From S015-6 sp964384945 (GTDB lineage Bacteria; Desulfobacterota; DSWW01): a DNA stretch of 64,000 nucleotides. Shown here piece after piece: positions 26,146 through 34,355 of this stretch. Under the pieces are notes generated by a model. That model was given only the letters and a program-made list of their open reading frames with translations. It made no database searches and had not been told where the DNA came from. Made by a program: the position numbers and the translations under genes. The DNA lies in contig CAYLMK010000004.1 of NCBI GenBank assembly GCA_964384945.1, forward strand, positions 62,001 through 126,000, read 5' to 3'. Numbering within the stretch: position 1 is the stretch's first letter; the number at the start of each line of letters is the position of its first letter.

Positions 26146-26694
26146 TGCGACCGCTCCTCATGGGGCGGTCAGTTCGAGCAGCAGAAGAGGGCCATGGCAA
26201 GGTTGAGGCTGATGGTGCCCGTGGCGCTCGTTCTTATCTTCATGCTCCTCTACCTCAACTTTCGAAGCACGAGGCCGGCCCTGCTCATCCTGGTCAATAT
26301 ACCCCTTGCCCTGGTCGGGGGCATCCTCGGGCTCAAGCTCTCCGGACTCTACCTGTCGGTTTCCGCCTCGGTGGGGTTCATCGCGCTCTTCGGGATCGCC
26401 ATCCTGAACGGCCTCGTGATGGTGGAGTTCTTCGGCAATCTCGAGCGGGAGGGGATGTCCCGCCGCAAGGCGATCCTTTCTGGCGCGGAACTGCGGCTGA
26501 GGCCGGTTCTCATGGCGGCCTTTACGACGGCCTTCGGCCTGCTTCCCATGATCTGGGCGACCGGCGTCGGCTCGGAGGTTCAGAGACCGCTGGCCGTGGT
26601 GGTCGTCTCGGGTGTCATGACCTCCACTCTCCTTACCCTGTTCGTGCTTCCGGTCCTCTACGGCTGGGGCACGAAACCCGAGTCCAAAGAGTAG
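26146..26694 (+). pseudogene. CzcA/CusA-type heavy-metal RND efflux pump, C-terminal remnant
   Basis: About 180 residues match the last four membrane helices of HME-RND pumps: WGGQFEQQKRAMARL, VALVLIFMLLYLNF, GGILGLKLSGLYLSVSASVG, FGIAILNGLVMVEF and ATGVGSEVQRPLAVVVVSG. Full pumps are over 1,000 residues; here a TGA (26143-26145) closes the frame and the periplasmic and first membrane halves are missing. The open frame from ATG 26194 could still give a 166-residue membrane peptide. No CusB/CusC partner is nearby, so the efflux system was probably lost by deletion. Confidence 0.8.
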
Positions 26695-26761
26695 AACCCG
26701 CCGCCTGTCCGCGGGCAGGATCGCGTGGTGAACTTCTTCCGGCCGCCTCAACGGAAGCTTT

Positions 26762-27295
26762 TCAGCGAGCAGCCTGGGGAACCGCCGTTGCTGCCTTTTC
26801 TCGAAAAAGCTGAAAGAGGAGCTTGGCGAGGCCGGGAACGTCTTCCGGGTCGAAGTGAGGCGCATCCCGCCCCGGCAGCCGGTCCCCGAAGGTTGCGATC
26901 AGATCCTCTTCCGGGCAGAGCGGATCGGCGGAGACCCCCTCCCTGAGGACCTCGACCTTTCTGCCCTCCAGCCTCTTGAACCCTTCTACAAGGAGAATGT
27001 CGAAACCCTGGAAAAAGGTCTCCACGATCTGCGGCAGGGTTACGCGGAGCCCGTCCGACGCGTGAACGGCGAAATCATGGTTTGAGAGGATGGCCGTGAC
27101 GGGGCTTCCTGCAGCCCGGACCTTGTACGTATCCGTGCCTTCGGTGTCCCAGCGGAAGTGGCCGGACCCGTCGTGCTTGAGCACGGCCGTCCTGGCCCCG
27201 AGCCTGCCGAGTTCCCGGACGAGCGACTCGACGAGGCGGCTCTTCCCGGTCTTCTTCAGGCCGACGATGTGAATCGGCAGGGGTCGGCGGGTCAA
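26762..27295 (-). CDS. mobB: Molybdopterin-guanine dinucleotide biosynthesis protein B
   Basis: The 177-residue protein has the Walker A GLKKTGKSRL near the start and KHDGSGHFRWDTEGTDTYK, a hallmark of MobB, followed by VRAAGS and FDILLVEGFKRL. MobB binds GTP and aids MobA in attaching GMP to molybdopterin for Mo/W enzymes. The start is TTG at 27295, overlapping the TGA of the upstream TIM-barrel gene as TTGA, a clear sign of translational coupling. The C-terminal DPEDVPGLAKLLF region is extended versus E. coli. No MobA or molybdoenzyme gene is in the window. Confidence 0.88.
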   Translation of the reverse strand: MTRRPLPIHIVGLKKTGKSRLVESLVRELGRLGARTAVLKHDGSGHFRWDTEGTDTYKVRAAGSPVTAILSNHDFAVHASDGLRVTLPQIVETFFQGFDILLVEGFKRLEGRKVEVLREGVSADPLCPEEDLIATFGDRLPGRDAPHFDPEDVPGLAKLLFQLFREKAATAVPQAAR

Positions 27296-28032
27296 AACAG
27301 GTATTCCTCGATCAACCTCTTGGTCGGTGGCATCTCCGCAGGCTTGAGCTCCATCGTGACCGTGTGGCGATACCCCTTTTCCTTCAATATGGAAAAGATC
27401 CGCGGATAATCCACCCTTCCCTGGCCGAGGGGAAGGTGGAGATCGTCCTTCACGCTCGTTCCGCCGTGGTTGTCGTGAACGTGCAGGTGCGCGATCCTGT
27501 CGAAGAGATGGCGGATGAAGCCGAAGGAGGTGTTTTCGCTGGAAAGAAGCTCGCCATGCCCGATGTCCAGGGTCATCCGCAGGCGGGGGATCGCGTCACA
27601 GATCTCGGCAAAGCTCTCGTACCGCTCGGTCAGGTTCTCGATGCAAAGCGTGATTCCCTTGTCGCCGGCCGCGGCGACCATCTCGGCCAGAAGCGCCCTC
27701 TTCGCGGCCAGCAGGCCGGGCTCGGCCCACCTTCTGTCCATCCAGAAATGAAGGGTGCCCTTCTCGATGCCCAGTTCACGCGTGACCTCGAAAAGCTTCA
27801 CCATCCTCGGGACGAAGACCTTCTTCAAGGCATCTGCATCGAACGGGTTGCCCTCGTTCGGGTAATGGGCCAGGTAATAGATCCCGTATTTCTTCTTCAG
27901 TTCGAGGAACTCGCCCACGGCCCGGTGCATCTCCTCCGGGTCGTAGACGCTGATTTCCGCAAAGGGGTAACCGAGCCTTCCCACTTCATGGACGAGTTCG
28001 AGGTTGTGGGCTCTTCCCCCGATGACCGCCAA
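27292..28032 (-). CDS. Sugar phosphate isomerase/epimerase-like TIM-barrel protein
   Basis: The 246-residue protein has the xylose-isomerase-like/AP-endonuclease-2 TIM-barrel pattern: LAHYPNEGN, ITLCIENLTERYE, MTLDIGHGE, IAHLHVHDNHGG and VTMELKP, with His, Glu and Asp expected to bind divalent metal. The start is placed at TTG 28032, eight bases after a GAGGGGGG site and 13 bases after the M23 peptidase stop; the open frame further upstream is antisense-like. The specific substrate of such proteins is rarely predictable. It overlaps mobB as TTGA and shares an operon with the peptidase. Confidence 0.8.
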   Translation of the reverse strand: MAVIGGRAHNLELVHEVGRLGYPFAEISVYDPEEMHRAVGEFLELKKKYGIYYLAHYPNEGNPFDADALKKVFVPRMVKLFEVTRELGIEKGTLHFWMDRRWAEPGLLAAKRALLAEMVAAAGDKGITLCIENLTERYESFAEICDAIPRLRMTLDIGHGELLSSENTSFGFIRHLFDRIAHLHVHDNHGGTSVKDDLHLPLGQGRVDYPRIFSILKEKGYRHTVTMELKPAEMPPTKRLIEEYLF

Positions 28033-28045
28033 CGGACCACCCCCC

Positions 28046-29479
28046 TCAGAGGCCTCCTCGGCCCCGAAGCGTCGAGCCGTACCCCCGGCGCCCCGCCGCC
28101 CCCCTCTCCCCGCCGGGTTCCGCGATCCCCCCGGGGGTCTCCATGGCGATGGGGAACCGCACGGCCTCCAGATGAGCCACAAGCGGCTCGATGGTCGCCC
28201 GGAAGGCCTCGATCCTCTCTCTGGGCACGGGCGGAGAGGCCGGGGCGATGATCTTCTTGGGGTTCACGTACTGCCCGTTCCTCTTCATGCGGAAGTCCAG
28301 GTGCGGGCCGGTCGACATGCCCGTGCTGCCCACGTATCCGATGACCTGCCCCTGGCGGACCCGCCGGCCCTTCCCGATCCCGCTGGCGAAGCGTGAGAGA
28401 TGCAGGTAATAGGTTTCATAAATGCTGGTGTGCCGGATTCGGACGAACCGGCCGCCCCCCTTGCTGTAGCCTGCCTCCAGAACGATCCCATCCCCCACGG
28501 TCCGCACCGGGGTTCCCACGGGCGCCGCGTAGTCGATGGCCGGATGAGGACACCATTCCTTCTTGATCGGATGGAAGCGGTTCCAGGAGAAGCCGGAGGA
28601 GATGCGGGCGAAATCAAGGGGGGTCTTCAGGAAGGCCCTGCGCAGGCTCCTCCCGTTTGCGTCGTAATACTCGGGCCGTCCGTCCGTGTTCTCGTACAGG
28701 AATCCCTGATAGGCCTTTCCCTGATTGACGAACTCGGCCGCCAGCATCTTGCCGTAACCGGCAAACTCCCCGTTTCGATAGCGTTTCTCAACGACGGCCT
28801 TGAAGGAATCTCCGGGCTTGACGTCCAGAGCGAAGTCGATATCCCAACCGAACATGTCAGCCAGCTTGAGGGCCAGTACAGGGATTTCGCCGATCTCGCC
28901 GGCGGCCTCAAAGAGGCTGGTCCGAATCGTACCGCAGACGATCACGGTCTCCGCCTCGTAGGGAATCGGTTCCCGCACGATACGGAAGCCGTCGCCATCG
29001 GTAACAATAACGAGCTTTTCCTCGCAATCGATTTCGTATTCGAAACTCAGGAACCGGTTGTCCAGGGTACGGAGGAGATACGGGTGTCCCTCGTGGATCC
29101 TCTGCAGGGGGAAGATCTCTCTGCTCCTGCGAACCAGGAGATCGATTTCTTGCGAGTTGAGCCATTCACCCAGGATGGAACTGATGGTCTCGCCCTCCTT
29201 GACCCTTGCTTGAAGCACAACGGGCAAGGGCTCGGGCCTCGAGACGTCGATGCCCGAGGTCCGCACATTCTGACGCAGGCCTGCCGCAGGGGCTTCTTCA
29301 CCCGAAGAGGCGGTCTGAGGGCCGCTGGCCAGGAAAAGAGCGGTCAGAAGGAAGGCAGGCAACGGGAGGAGCAGAAAGTCGGGCCGAAACGACCTCTTCG
29401 AGCCGCCGTTCCGGCCTTGCCTTATCTCAAACGTGCTCCGCCGTCCCTTCCGCACCAGGATCGATCCTTTCCCTTCCAT
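28046..29479 (-). CDS. M23-family murein endopeptidase
   Basis: The 477-residue protein has one N-terminal membrane anchor or signal (residues 35-53). An OapA/LysM-like module follows (about 88-150, VLQARVKEGETISSILGEW). The C-terminal LytM/M23 domain shows H312-x3-D316 (HPAIDYAAPVGTP), H360 in YYLHLSR and H393 in HLDFRM, all expected Zn ligands or catalytic residues. It probably cleaves peptidoglycan cross-links in the periplasm. A glycine/arginine-rich tail follows the catalytic domain. TTGACA at 29594-29589 on the minus strand is a possible -35, with a weaker -10. First gene of an operon with the TIM-barrel protein and mobB. Confidence 0.88.
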   Translation of the reverse strand: MEGKGSILVRKGRRSTFEIRQGRNGGSKRSFRPDFLLLPLPAFLLTALFLASGPQTASSGEEAPAAGLRQNVRTSGIDVSRPEPLPVVLQARVKEGETISSILGEWLNSQEIDLLVRRSREIFPLQRIHEGHPYLLRTLDNRFLSFEYEIDCEEKLVIVTDGDGFRIVREPIPYEAETVIVCGTIRTSLFEAAGEIGEIPVLALKLADMFGWDIDFALDVKPGDSFKAVVEKRYRNGEFAGYGKMLAAEFVNQGKAYQGFLYENTDGRPEYYDANGRSLRRAFLKTPLDFARISSGFSWNRFHPIKKEWCPHPAIDYAAPVGTPVRTVGDGIVLEAGYSKGGGRFVRIRHTSIYETYYLHLSRFASGIGKGRRVRQGQVIGYVGSTGMSTGPHLDFRMKRNGQYVNPKKIIAPASPPVPRERIEAFRATIEPLVAHLEAVRFPIAMETPGGIAEPGGERGAAGRRGYGSTLRGRGGL

Positions 29480-29658
29480 CCCATCGCCCAGGAATGGAGT
29501 CCAATATCCTATCTCGTCTGCAGCAATTCCCGGATTCCCATAGAGGAGAGGGAGGGGTTTCTTATTGTTAGCTTCTCGCCGGACCTCGTGTCAAGCATGC
29601 GGATGGGTCATGCAAGAAGCGAACCCGGGAACCCGGGCCCGTGGGAGAATCTGCCCGG

Positions 29659-29705
29659 TTGACGAATCGGCGGGATTATTGTATATTTGAACATATGTTC
29701 ATATG
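29659..29705 (+). promoter_or_regulatory. Promoter and ArsR/SmtB-type operator for the arsR-permease operon
   Basis: TTGACG (29659-29664), a 17-base spacer and TATATT (29682-29687) form a near-consensus sigma-70 promoter. The perfect palindrome TGAACATATGTTCA (29688-29701), extended by flanking AT bases, directly abuts the -10 and covers the likely +1. This is the position and length typical of ArsR/SmtB operators, where apo-repressor blocks RNA polymerase until metal binds. Confidence 0.85.
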
Positions 29706-29725
29706 CATAAGGAGAACTCCCCACC

Positions 29726-30145
29726 ATGAAAACAAGGGAAAGTCCGGCGGACCAGAAATACGGCTGCCGATGCCGTGTCGTTCACCAGGAGCGGGTCAAA
29801 CGGGCACGGAGCCAGGCCTTCCCGGAATCGGAACTGGAACGAGCGGCCCTCACCTTCAAGGTCCTCGGGGATCCCACCCGCCTGAAGATCTTCGTCGCCC
29901 TTTCCGAGGCGGAGATGTGCGTCTGTGATCTGGCCGCCTTCCTGGGCCTCAGCGAGTCCGCCGTGTCTCATCAGTTGCGGCGCATGCGGGAGCAGGCCAT
30001 GGTCAGAACGCGCCGTGACGGGCAGGTGCTTTACTACGGCCTGCAGGACGGGCACGTGGCCGAGATGCTCAAGCTGGGGTTCGAACACGTTCGCGAAGGG
30101 CCCACACCCCCTCCCGCGGGAGAAGAAAGGGTCGCATCCTCATGA
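29726..30145 (+). CDS. ArsR/SmtB-family metal-responsive repressor
   Basis: The 139-residue protein has a winged-helix core (residues 38-110) with VLGDPTRLKIF, the alpha-3 metal motif CVCD (EMCVCDLAAFLG) and a recognition helix SESAVSHQLRRMREQ. The N-terminal CRC pair and alpha-3 Cys match CadC/CmtR-type sensing of soft metals such as Cd, Pb or Zn. Its palindromic operator lies between promoter and ATG, so it represses itself and the downstream permease. The stop and the permease start overlap as ATGA. AAGGAG lies 11 bases upstream of the ATG. Confidence 0.9.
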   Translation: MKTRESPADQKYGCRCRVVHQERVKRARSQAFPESELERAALTFKVLGDPTRLKIFVALSEAEMCVCDLAAFLGLSESAVSHQLRRMREQAMVRTRRDGQVLYYGLQDGHVAEMLKLGFEHVREGPTPPPAGEERVASS

Positions 30146-31341
30146 ATCTCCTCCATCTCCTCCTCGAGGCGCTCGGAGCGGCTTGGCACCTGCTCCTGGA
30201 GTCATCGGTGTACATTCTGTTCGGCTTGCTGATCAGCGGGCTCCTGAAGGTGTTTCTGAGCCCCGACTCCGTTGCACAGCACCTTGGAGAGGGCCGCTTC
30301 CGGTCCGTGTTCAAAGCGGCCCTGCTGGGAATCCCTCTACCCCTGTGTTCCTGCGGCGTCCTGCCCGCGGCGGCCGGACTGAGAAGGCAGGGGGCGAACA
30401 AGGGGGCTACCGCAGCATTCCTGATCTCCACCCCGGAATCCGGCGTCGACTCCATCGCCGTCACCTGGGCGCTGCTCGACCCTATCATGACGTTGGTCCG
30501 TCCCGTTGCCGCCTTCACCACGGCCGCAGCGGCGGGAATCGCAGAGAACCTCCTGGAGTCGGACCGGAGCCGCGCGGCGATCGACCCGGATCTCCGCTGT
30601 CCTGTGGACGGATGCTGTTCGGGGCTGGACTGCCCGCCCGGGGAACACGCCCGGCATCACCGATTCTCCGAGAGGGCCCGGGCCGGCCTGCGATTTGCCC
30701 TGACCGACATCTGGCGGGACATCGCCCCCTGGTTTTTCGCGGGCCTGCTCCTGGCCGGCCTGATCGTTGCGCTGGTGCCGGATGAGTGGATGGCCCGCTT
30801 TCTCGGGGGCGGGCTTCCGTCGATGCTTCTCATGCTCGTCGCGGGCATCCCGCTCTACATCTGCGCGACCGCCTCGACCCCGATTGCGGCCGCGATGATC
30901 CTGAAGGGGGTCAGTCCCGGAGCGGCGCTCGTCTTTCTTCTGGCCGGCCCGGCTACCAACCTTACGTCTCTGACCGTCCTGCTCAAGATCCTGGGAAGGC
31001 GGGCCACGGCGATCTATCTGGTCATGATCGCCCTGTTCAGCGTGCTCTTCGGCCTTGCCGTCGACCGGGTCTACGGGATCCTGGGGATGGATGCCCGCGC
31101 CGTGGCGGGCCAGGCCTCGGAGTGGGTGCCGCCGTGGGCGCAGCTGGCCGGCGCACTCCTCCTCCTTTTTCTTTCTGTAATTCCGCTTGCCCGAAGCATC
31201 CGAGCAAGGCGGGTTCCCTCCGGATCCGCGGCCGGCTCGACGGAGGGTGAACAAGGGCCCGGCGGTGGAACCGCACGCACGGGATGCGGATGCTCGTGCG
31301 GTTCGGGGGGGGACCGGGGTTCGGGGATCAGCGAGGCCTGA
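30142..31341 (+). CDS. SO_0444/ArsP-like metal efflux permease
   Basis: The 399-residue inner-membrane protein has about eight or nine helices. The family hallmark CSCG (C69-S-C71-G in PLPLCSCGVLP) is present along with FLISTPESGVDS. Such permeases export metal or metalloid ions (Cu/Zn or organoarsenicals). A cytoplasmic or periplasmic loop at residues 153-173 is rich in Cys and His (CPVDGCCSGLDC, then HARHH), and the C-terminus ends in a second Cys cluster (TGCGCSCGSGG). Both are probable metal-binding or sensing extras. It is coupled to arsR by ATGA. Its last 14 bases overlap the convergent tetR gene. Confidence 0.85.
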   Translation: MNLLHLLLEALGAAWHLLLESSVYILFGLLISGLLKVFLSPDSVAQHLGEGRFRSVFKAALLGIPLPLCSCGVLPAAAGLRRQGANKGATAAFLISTPESGVDSIAVTWALLDPIMTLVRPVAAFTTAAAAGIAENLLESDRSRAAIDPDLRCPVDGCCSGLDCPPGEHARHHRFSERARAGLRFALTDIWRDIAPWFFAGLLLAGLIVALVPDEWMARFLGGGLPSMLLMLVAGIPLYICATASTPIAAAMILKGVSPGAALVFLLAGPATNLTSLTVLLKILGRRATAIYLVMIALFSVLFGLAVDRVYGILGMDARAVAGQASEWVPPWAQLAGALLLLFLSVIPLARSIRARRVPSGSAAGSTEGEQGPGGGTARTGCGCSCGSGGDRGSGISEA

Positions 31342-31978
31342 AACGATCCAGAGCGGCCTCGCAGATCCTGTAGACGACCGCCGCGTCGCTTTCCGAAAAT
31401 CGGCCCAGGAAATTACGATTATAAAGCATCACCGCGCCGTGAACCGTACACCACAACTCGTCGAGCAGGAGGGGTACGTCGGCCGGAGGAAAAGACCCGT
31501 ACCGCTCGCTGATCTCCATGACGACCTTCCGGTAGATCTCCCGCGTCTTCACGGCAATCTCATAGGCCCTTTGCTTTTCGGTTCGAGCCACCGGCTCGAC
31601 GACCGTGCCCACGTAGTGCTCAAAGCGCGGGGCCGTGATGCTGAAGAGCAGATCGTAGTCGTTCGGACGCTGGATGCCCAGTTGCAAGAGGATCTTCATG
31701 AACGCCTCGAGCCGCGCAAACGGATCTTCATGCTGCTCGTAGGCCTCCTGATACGCCTCGTAAAGCCTTTCCGTGATCCGGGTCTGCAGGGCGAGGACGA
31801 GTTCGTCCTTGTTCGCGAAATAGTTGTAAAGATTGGCGGCGGTCATCCCGGCCCGCTCCGCCACCTTGTTCATGCTCATCCGGACGTATCCGTCCTCGTT
31901 GAGCACCGTAAGGGCCGTCTCCAGGATGCCCTGTTTCAAGGCATCCACCTCGCCCGGTGCCCGCTGCGGTCTAGGCAT
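31328..31978 (-). CDS. TetR-family transcriptional regulator
   Basis: The 216-residue protein has an N-terminal TetR helix-turn-helix (residues 14-60) with ILETALTVLNEDGY and AERAGMTAANLYNYFANKDEL, followed by an all-helical ligand domain. The 3' end overlaps the permease gene by 14 bases on the opposite strand. It is divergent from glpD, whose promoter region has an AT-rich palindrome, so it may control glpD or itself; this is inference. The ligand is unknown. Confidence 0.88.
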   Translation of the reverse strand: MPRPQRAPGEVDALKQGILETALTVLNEDGYVRMSMNKVAERAGMTAANLYNYFANKDELVLALQTRITERLYEAYQEAYEQHEDPFARLEAFMKILLQLGIQRPNDYDLLFSITAPRFEHYVGTVVEPVARTEKQRAYEIAVKTREIYRKVVMEISERYGSFPPADVPLLLDELWCTVHGAVMLYNRNFLGRFSESDAAVVYRICEAALDRFRPR

Positions 31979-32133
31979 TTCTCGCTCTTGTACCTCTCCC
32001 GGATCTCTCCGCTGCCTCTTTCGGCAGTCTAGCCGGACCGCGATGGACGGGTCAACCCCGTTTCAGGAGCGTTGAAGGCAAGGCTAACCAATGAAGGAGA
32101 AAAGAATTTCTTACAAGCGACCCGCTCTCGGGC

Positions 32134-32193
32134 TTGACACGGAAGGCCGCACGGATGATAATCTAAACGCATATAATTTAATGAGATTAAATT
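32134..32193 (+). promoter_or_regulatory. glpD promoter with AT-rich palindromic operator
   Basis: TTGACA (32134-32139), a 17-base spacer and GATAAT (32157-32162) are close to consensus. Just downstream, AATTTAAT-GAG-ATTAAATT (32175-32193) is a perfect eight-base inverted repeat around GAG. Its position over the early transcript suits repression. The nearest regulator is the divergent tetR gene. Confidence 0.75.
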
Positions 32194-32219
32194 TATCAGG
32201 TAAGAGGAACCGCTGGAGC

Positions 32220-33833
32220 ATGAATACATCCCTGGACCTCCGGAACAGGCAGGCAACCTTCGCCGCCCTGAGCGAGGGGGAGTTCGACGTTCTGGTCATC
32301 GGAGCGGGAATCACGGGCTGCGGCGTGGCCCGGGATGCCGCGATGAGGGGCCTGCGCGTCGCCCTCATCGACGCGAGAGACATCGGGGCCGGGACTTCGA
32401 GCCGGTCCTCCAAGCTGATACACGGAGGACTCAGGTATCTGGCCATGGGGGACCTGTTCGTCGTGCGCGAGGCCGCCGTGGAGAGGCGCACCCTCCGGAA
32501 GATCGCACCGCATCTGGCAACCTCCATGCCTGTACTGATCCCGGTCCGTGGGAAGATGGAACTGGCCAAGATACGGACAGGCATGTGGACCTATGAAAAA
32601 CTGGGCGAGGTGGAGCCACAAGAGCGGCACGAGGTTTGGGAACTGGCCCGACTCCGGCAGGAGGAGCCTCGCGTGGTGACCGAGGTGGTCACCGGGGCCG
32701 TGGTTTATCCCGAGTACCTCACCGATGACGCCCGTCTTACCCTTGCCAATGCCCGCAGCGCATTGGCGCACGGCGCTCGGATCGCCACCTATGCCTCCGC
32801 CGTGAGGATGATCGAGGCCGATGGTCTGCTTGCCGGGGCCGTCGTCCGAGGCACACTCCCGGGAGAGAACGAGGAAGTGCGGATTCGCTCCCGGGTGGTC
32901 GTGAACGCAGCCGGCCCCTGGGTGGATGCCGTCCGCTGCCTGGAAGACCGTCATGCCGACAGGAAGCTTCAGCTCACCAAGGGGATTCACCTGGTGGTTC
33001 CGCGGAGCCGTCTTCCCATCCGCCACACCATCATCATGAACACATCGGACCGCCGCTCGATCTTCGCCGTGCCTCGGGAAAAGATCGTCTACATCGGCAC
33101 CACCGATACCTTCTTCGAGGAGCCGGAATACTGGCCTGAAATCGGCAGAGAAGACGTGGACTACCTTCTCGATACCGTAAACCGGGCTTTCGGCGTGGAG
33201 CCCCTGACGGATCGGGAGATCCTCGCCGCATGGTCGGGCCTGCGGCCGGTGCTGTGGGCCGAGGGCAAGAAGCCTTCCGAGATCTCCAGGCGGCACGAGA
33301 TCCTGGAAGGGCCGGGAGGCATGCTCACCGTTGCCGGCGGCAAGCTGACGAGTTACCGATCCATGGCCGAACGCGTGGTGGACCTCTGTGAAAAACGCCT
33401 GGGCCGGGATCCTTCGGAAGCGGCCACGGCCGAAGAGCCGCTGCCGGGGGGCGATTTCAGCGGACCCGTGACGGAGCTGCGCTCTTTCATGGAGGCGCAG
33501 GGGCTCCGCCCCGAGGAAGCAGAGAGGGTCATCCGTCTTTACGGAAAGGAGGCGTTCGCCGTTCTCGGAGAGGGGAAGGGCATCGCCGCCGAGGTCCGGC
33601 AGGCGGTCCGGAACGAGGGGGCGCTGACCCTGGAGGACTACTGGTTCCGCCGCAGCGGGAGGGCCTATTTCAGCCCGGAGGCAGGCCCGGCCGACCTGAG
33701 GGAGGCAGCGGAACACATGGGAGAAATGCTCGGCTGGACCGCTGCGGAACAGGACAGACAGATCGAGAATTGCCGAACCAAGCGGGAGTTCGAGATGAGC
33801 TTCCTTCCGCAGATCCGGCAGGCCGCCCTTTGA
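32220..33833 (+). CDS. glpD: FAD-dependent glycerol-3-phosphate dehydrogenase
   Basis: The 537-residue protein begins its FAD domain with VLVIGAGITGCGVARDAA and DARDIGAGTSSRSSKLIHGG, both typical of GlpD/GlpA. Further motifs are KGIHLVVP, IGTTDTFFE, AAWSGLRPV and AGGKLTSYR. It oxidises sn-glycerol-3-phosphate to dihydroxyacetone phosphate at the membrane and passes electrons to quinone. The ATG at 32220 is used since the longer open frame lacks homology. It has its own strong promoter (32134-32162) with an operator-like palindrome. No glpF/glpK is adjacent. Confidence 0.92.
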   Translation: MNTSLDLRNRQATFAALSEGEFDVLVIGAGITGCGVARDAAMRGLRVALIDARDIGAGTSSRSSKLIHGGLRYLAMGDLFVVREAAVERRTLRKIAPHLATSMPVLIPVRGKMELAKIRTGMWTYEKLGEVEPQERHEVWELARLRQEEPRVVTEVVTGAVVYPEYLTDDARLTLANARSALAHGARIATYASAVRMIEADGLLAGAVVRGTLPGENEEVRIRSRVVVNAAGPWVDAVRCLEDRHADRKLQLTKGIHLVVPRSRLPIRHTIIMNTSDRRSIFAVPREKIVYIGTTDTFFEEPEYWPEIGREDVDYLLDTVNRAFGVEPLTDREILAAWSGLRPVLWAEGKKPSEISRRHEILEGPGGMLTVAGGKLTSYRSMAERVVDLCEKRLGRDPSEAATAEEPLPGGDFSGPVTELRSFMEAQGLRPEEAERVIRLYGKEAFAVLGEGKGIAAEVRQAVRNEGALTLEDYWFRRSGRAYFSPEAGPADLREAAEHMGEMLGWTAAEQDRQIENCRTKREFEMSFLPQIRQAAL

Positions 33834-33856
33834 CGATCGGCCCGCCGGCCGGCACA

Positions 33857-34285
33857 CTACTTGATGAAGTAACCCGACACCCGCCACCGCCCGTCCGGGT
33901 CCTGCATGGGGGTCACCGTTTCGACCGCGGAAGCCTTGTTCTCGAACGTGGTCGCATACTGGATCACGACGTAGCGGCCGTCCGGTGCGCCCGGGAGGGT
34001 TGCGGTGAACCTGGCGGACAGAAACTTTCTGGACTGCAGGGACCCAAGCGGCTGCCTCGCACCCTTCATCGACTGCAGCCACTGTTCCTTGGACACCGCA
34101 TTCCGGAAATAGGCGGCGGCCGCATCCCAGCTCGCCGCATAGTTTCCCTGGTCGACCAGTCCGAGCCACGCCTTCGCCGCCGATTGAGCCGCCTTCTCCG
34201 CAGCCTCGTCGGCTCGGAGATCCGGATCGGCCCCAACGACGGCTACGAGAAGCCACAGGACCGCCATCGCACCGGTTCTGTTCAT
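33857..34285 (-). CDS. DUF4019-domain secreted protein
   Basis: The 142-residue protein has a signal peptide (AVLWLLVAVVGADPDLRA) and a DUF4019-like domain: AAKAWLGLVDQGNYAASWD near residue 36-54, KEQWLQSM, and GRYVVIQYATTFENK. These are small periplasmic proteins of unknown role. AAAGGAGG lies seven to eight bases before the ATG. It is 70 bases downstream of the TPR gene and may be the last gene of the TonB2 operon. Confidence 0.8.
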   Translation of the reverse strand: MNRTGAMAVLWLLVAVVGADPDLRADEAAEKAAQSAAKAWLGLVDQGNYAASWDAAAAYFRNAVSKEQWLQSMKGARQPLGSLQSRKFLSARFTATLPGAPDGRYVVIQYATTFENKASAVETVTPMQDPDGRWRVSGYFIK

Positions 34286-34355
34286 CGCCCCACCTCCTTT
34301 TCGGATCCGTAGTTCTTGAACCCTTTTCCCCAGGGCCGCTCCCGGGAACGCAGAA

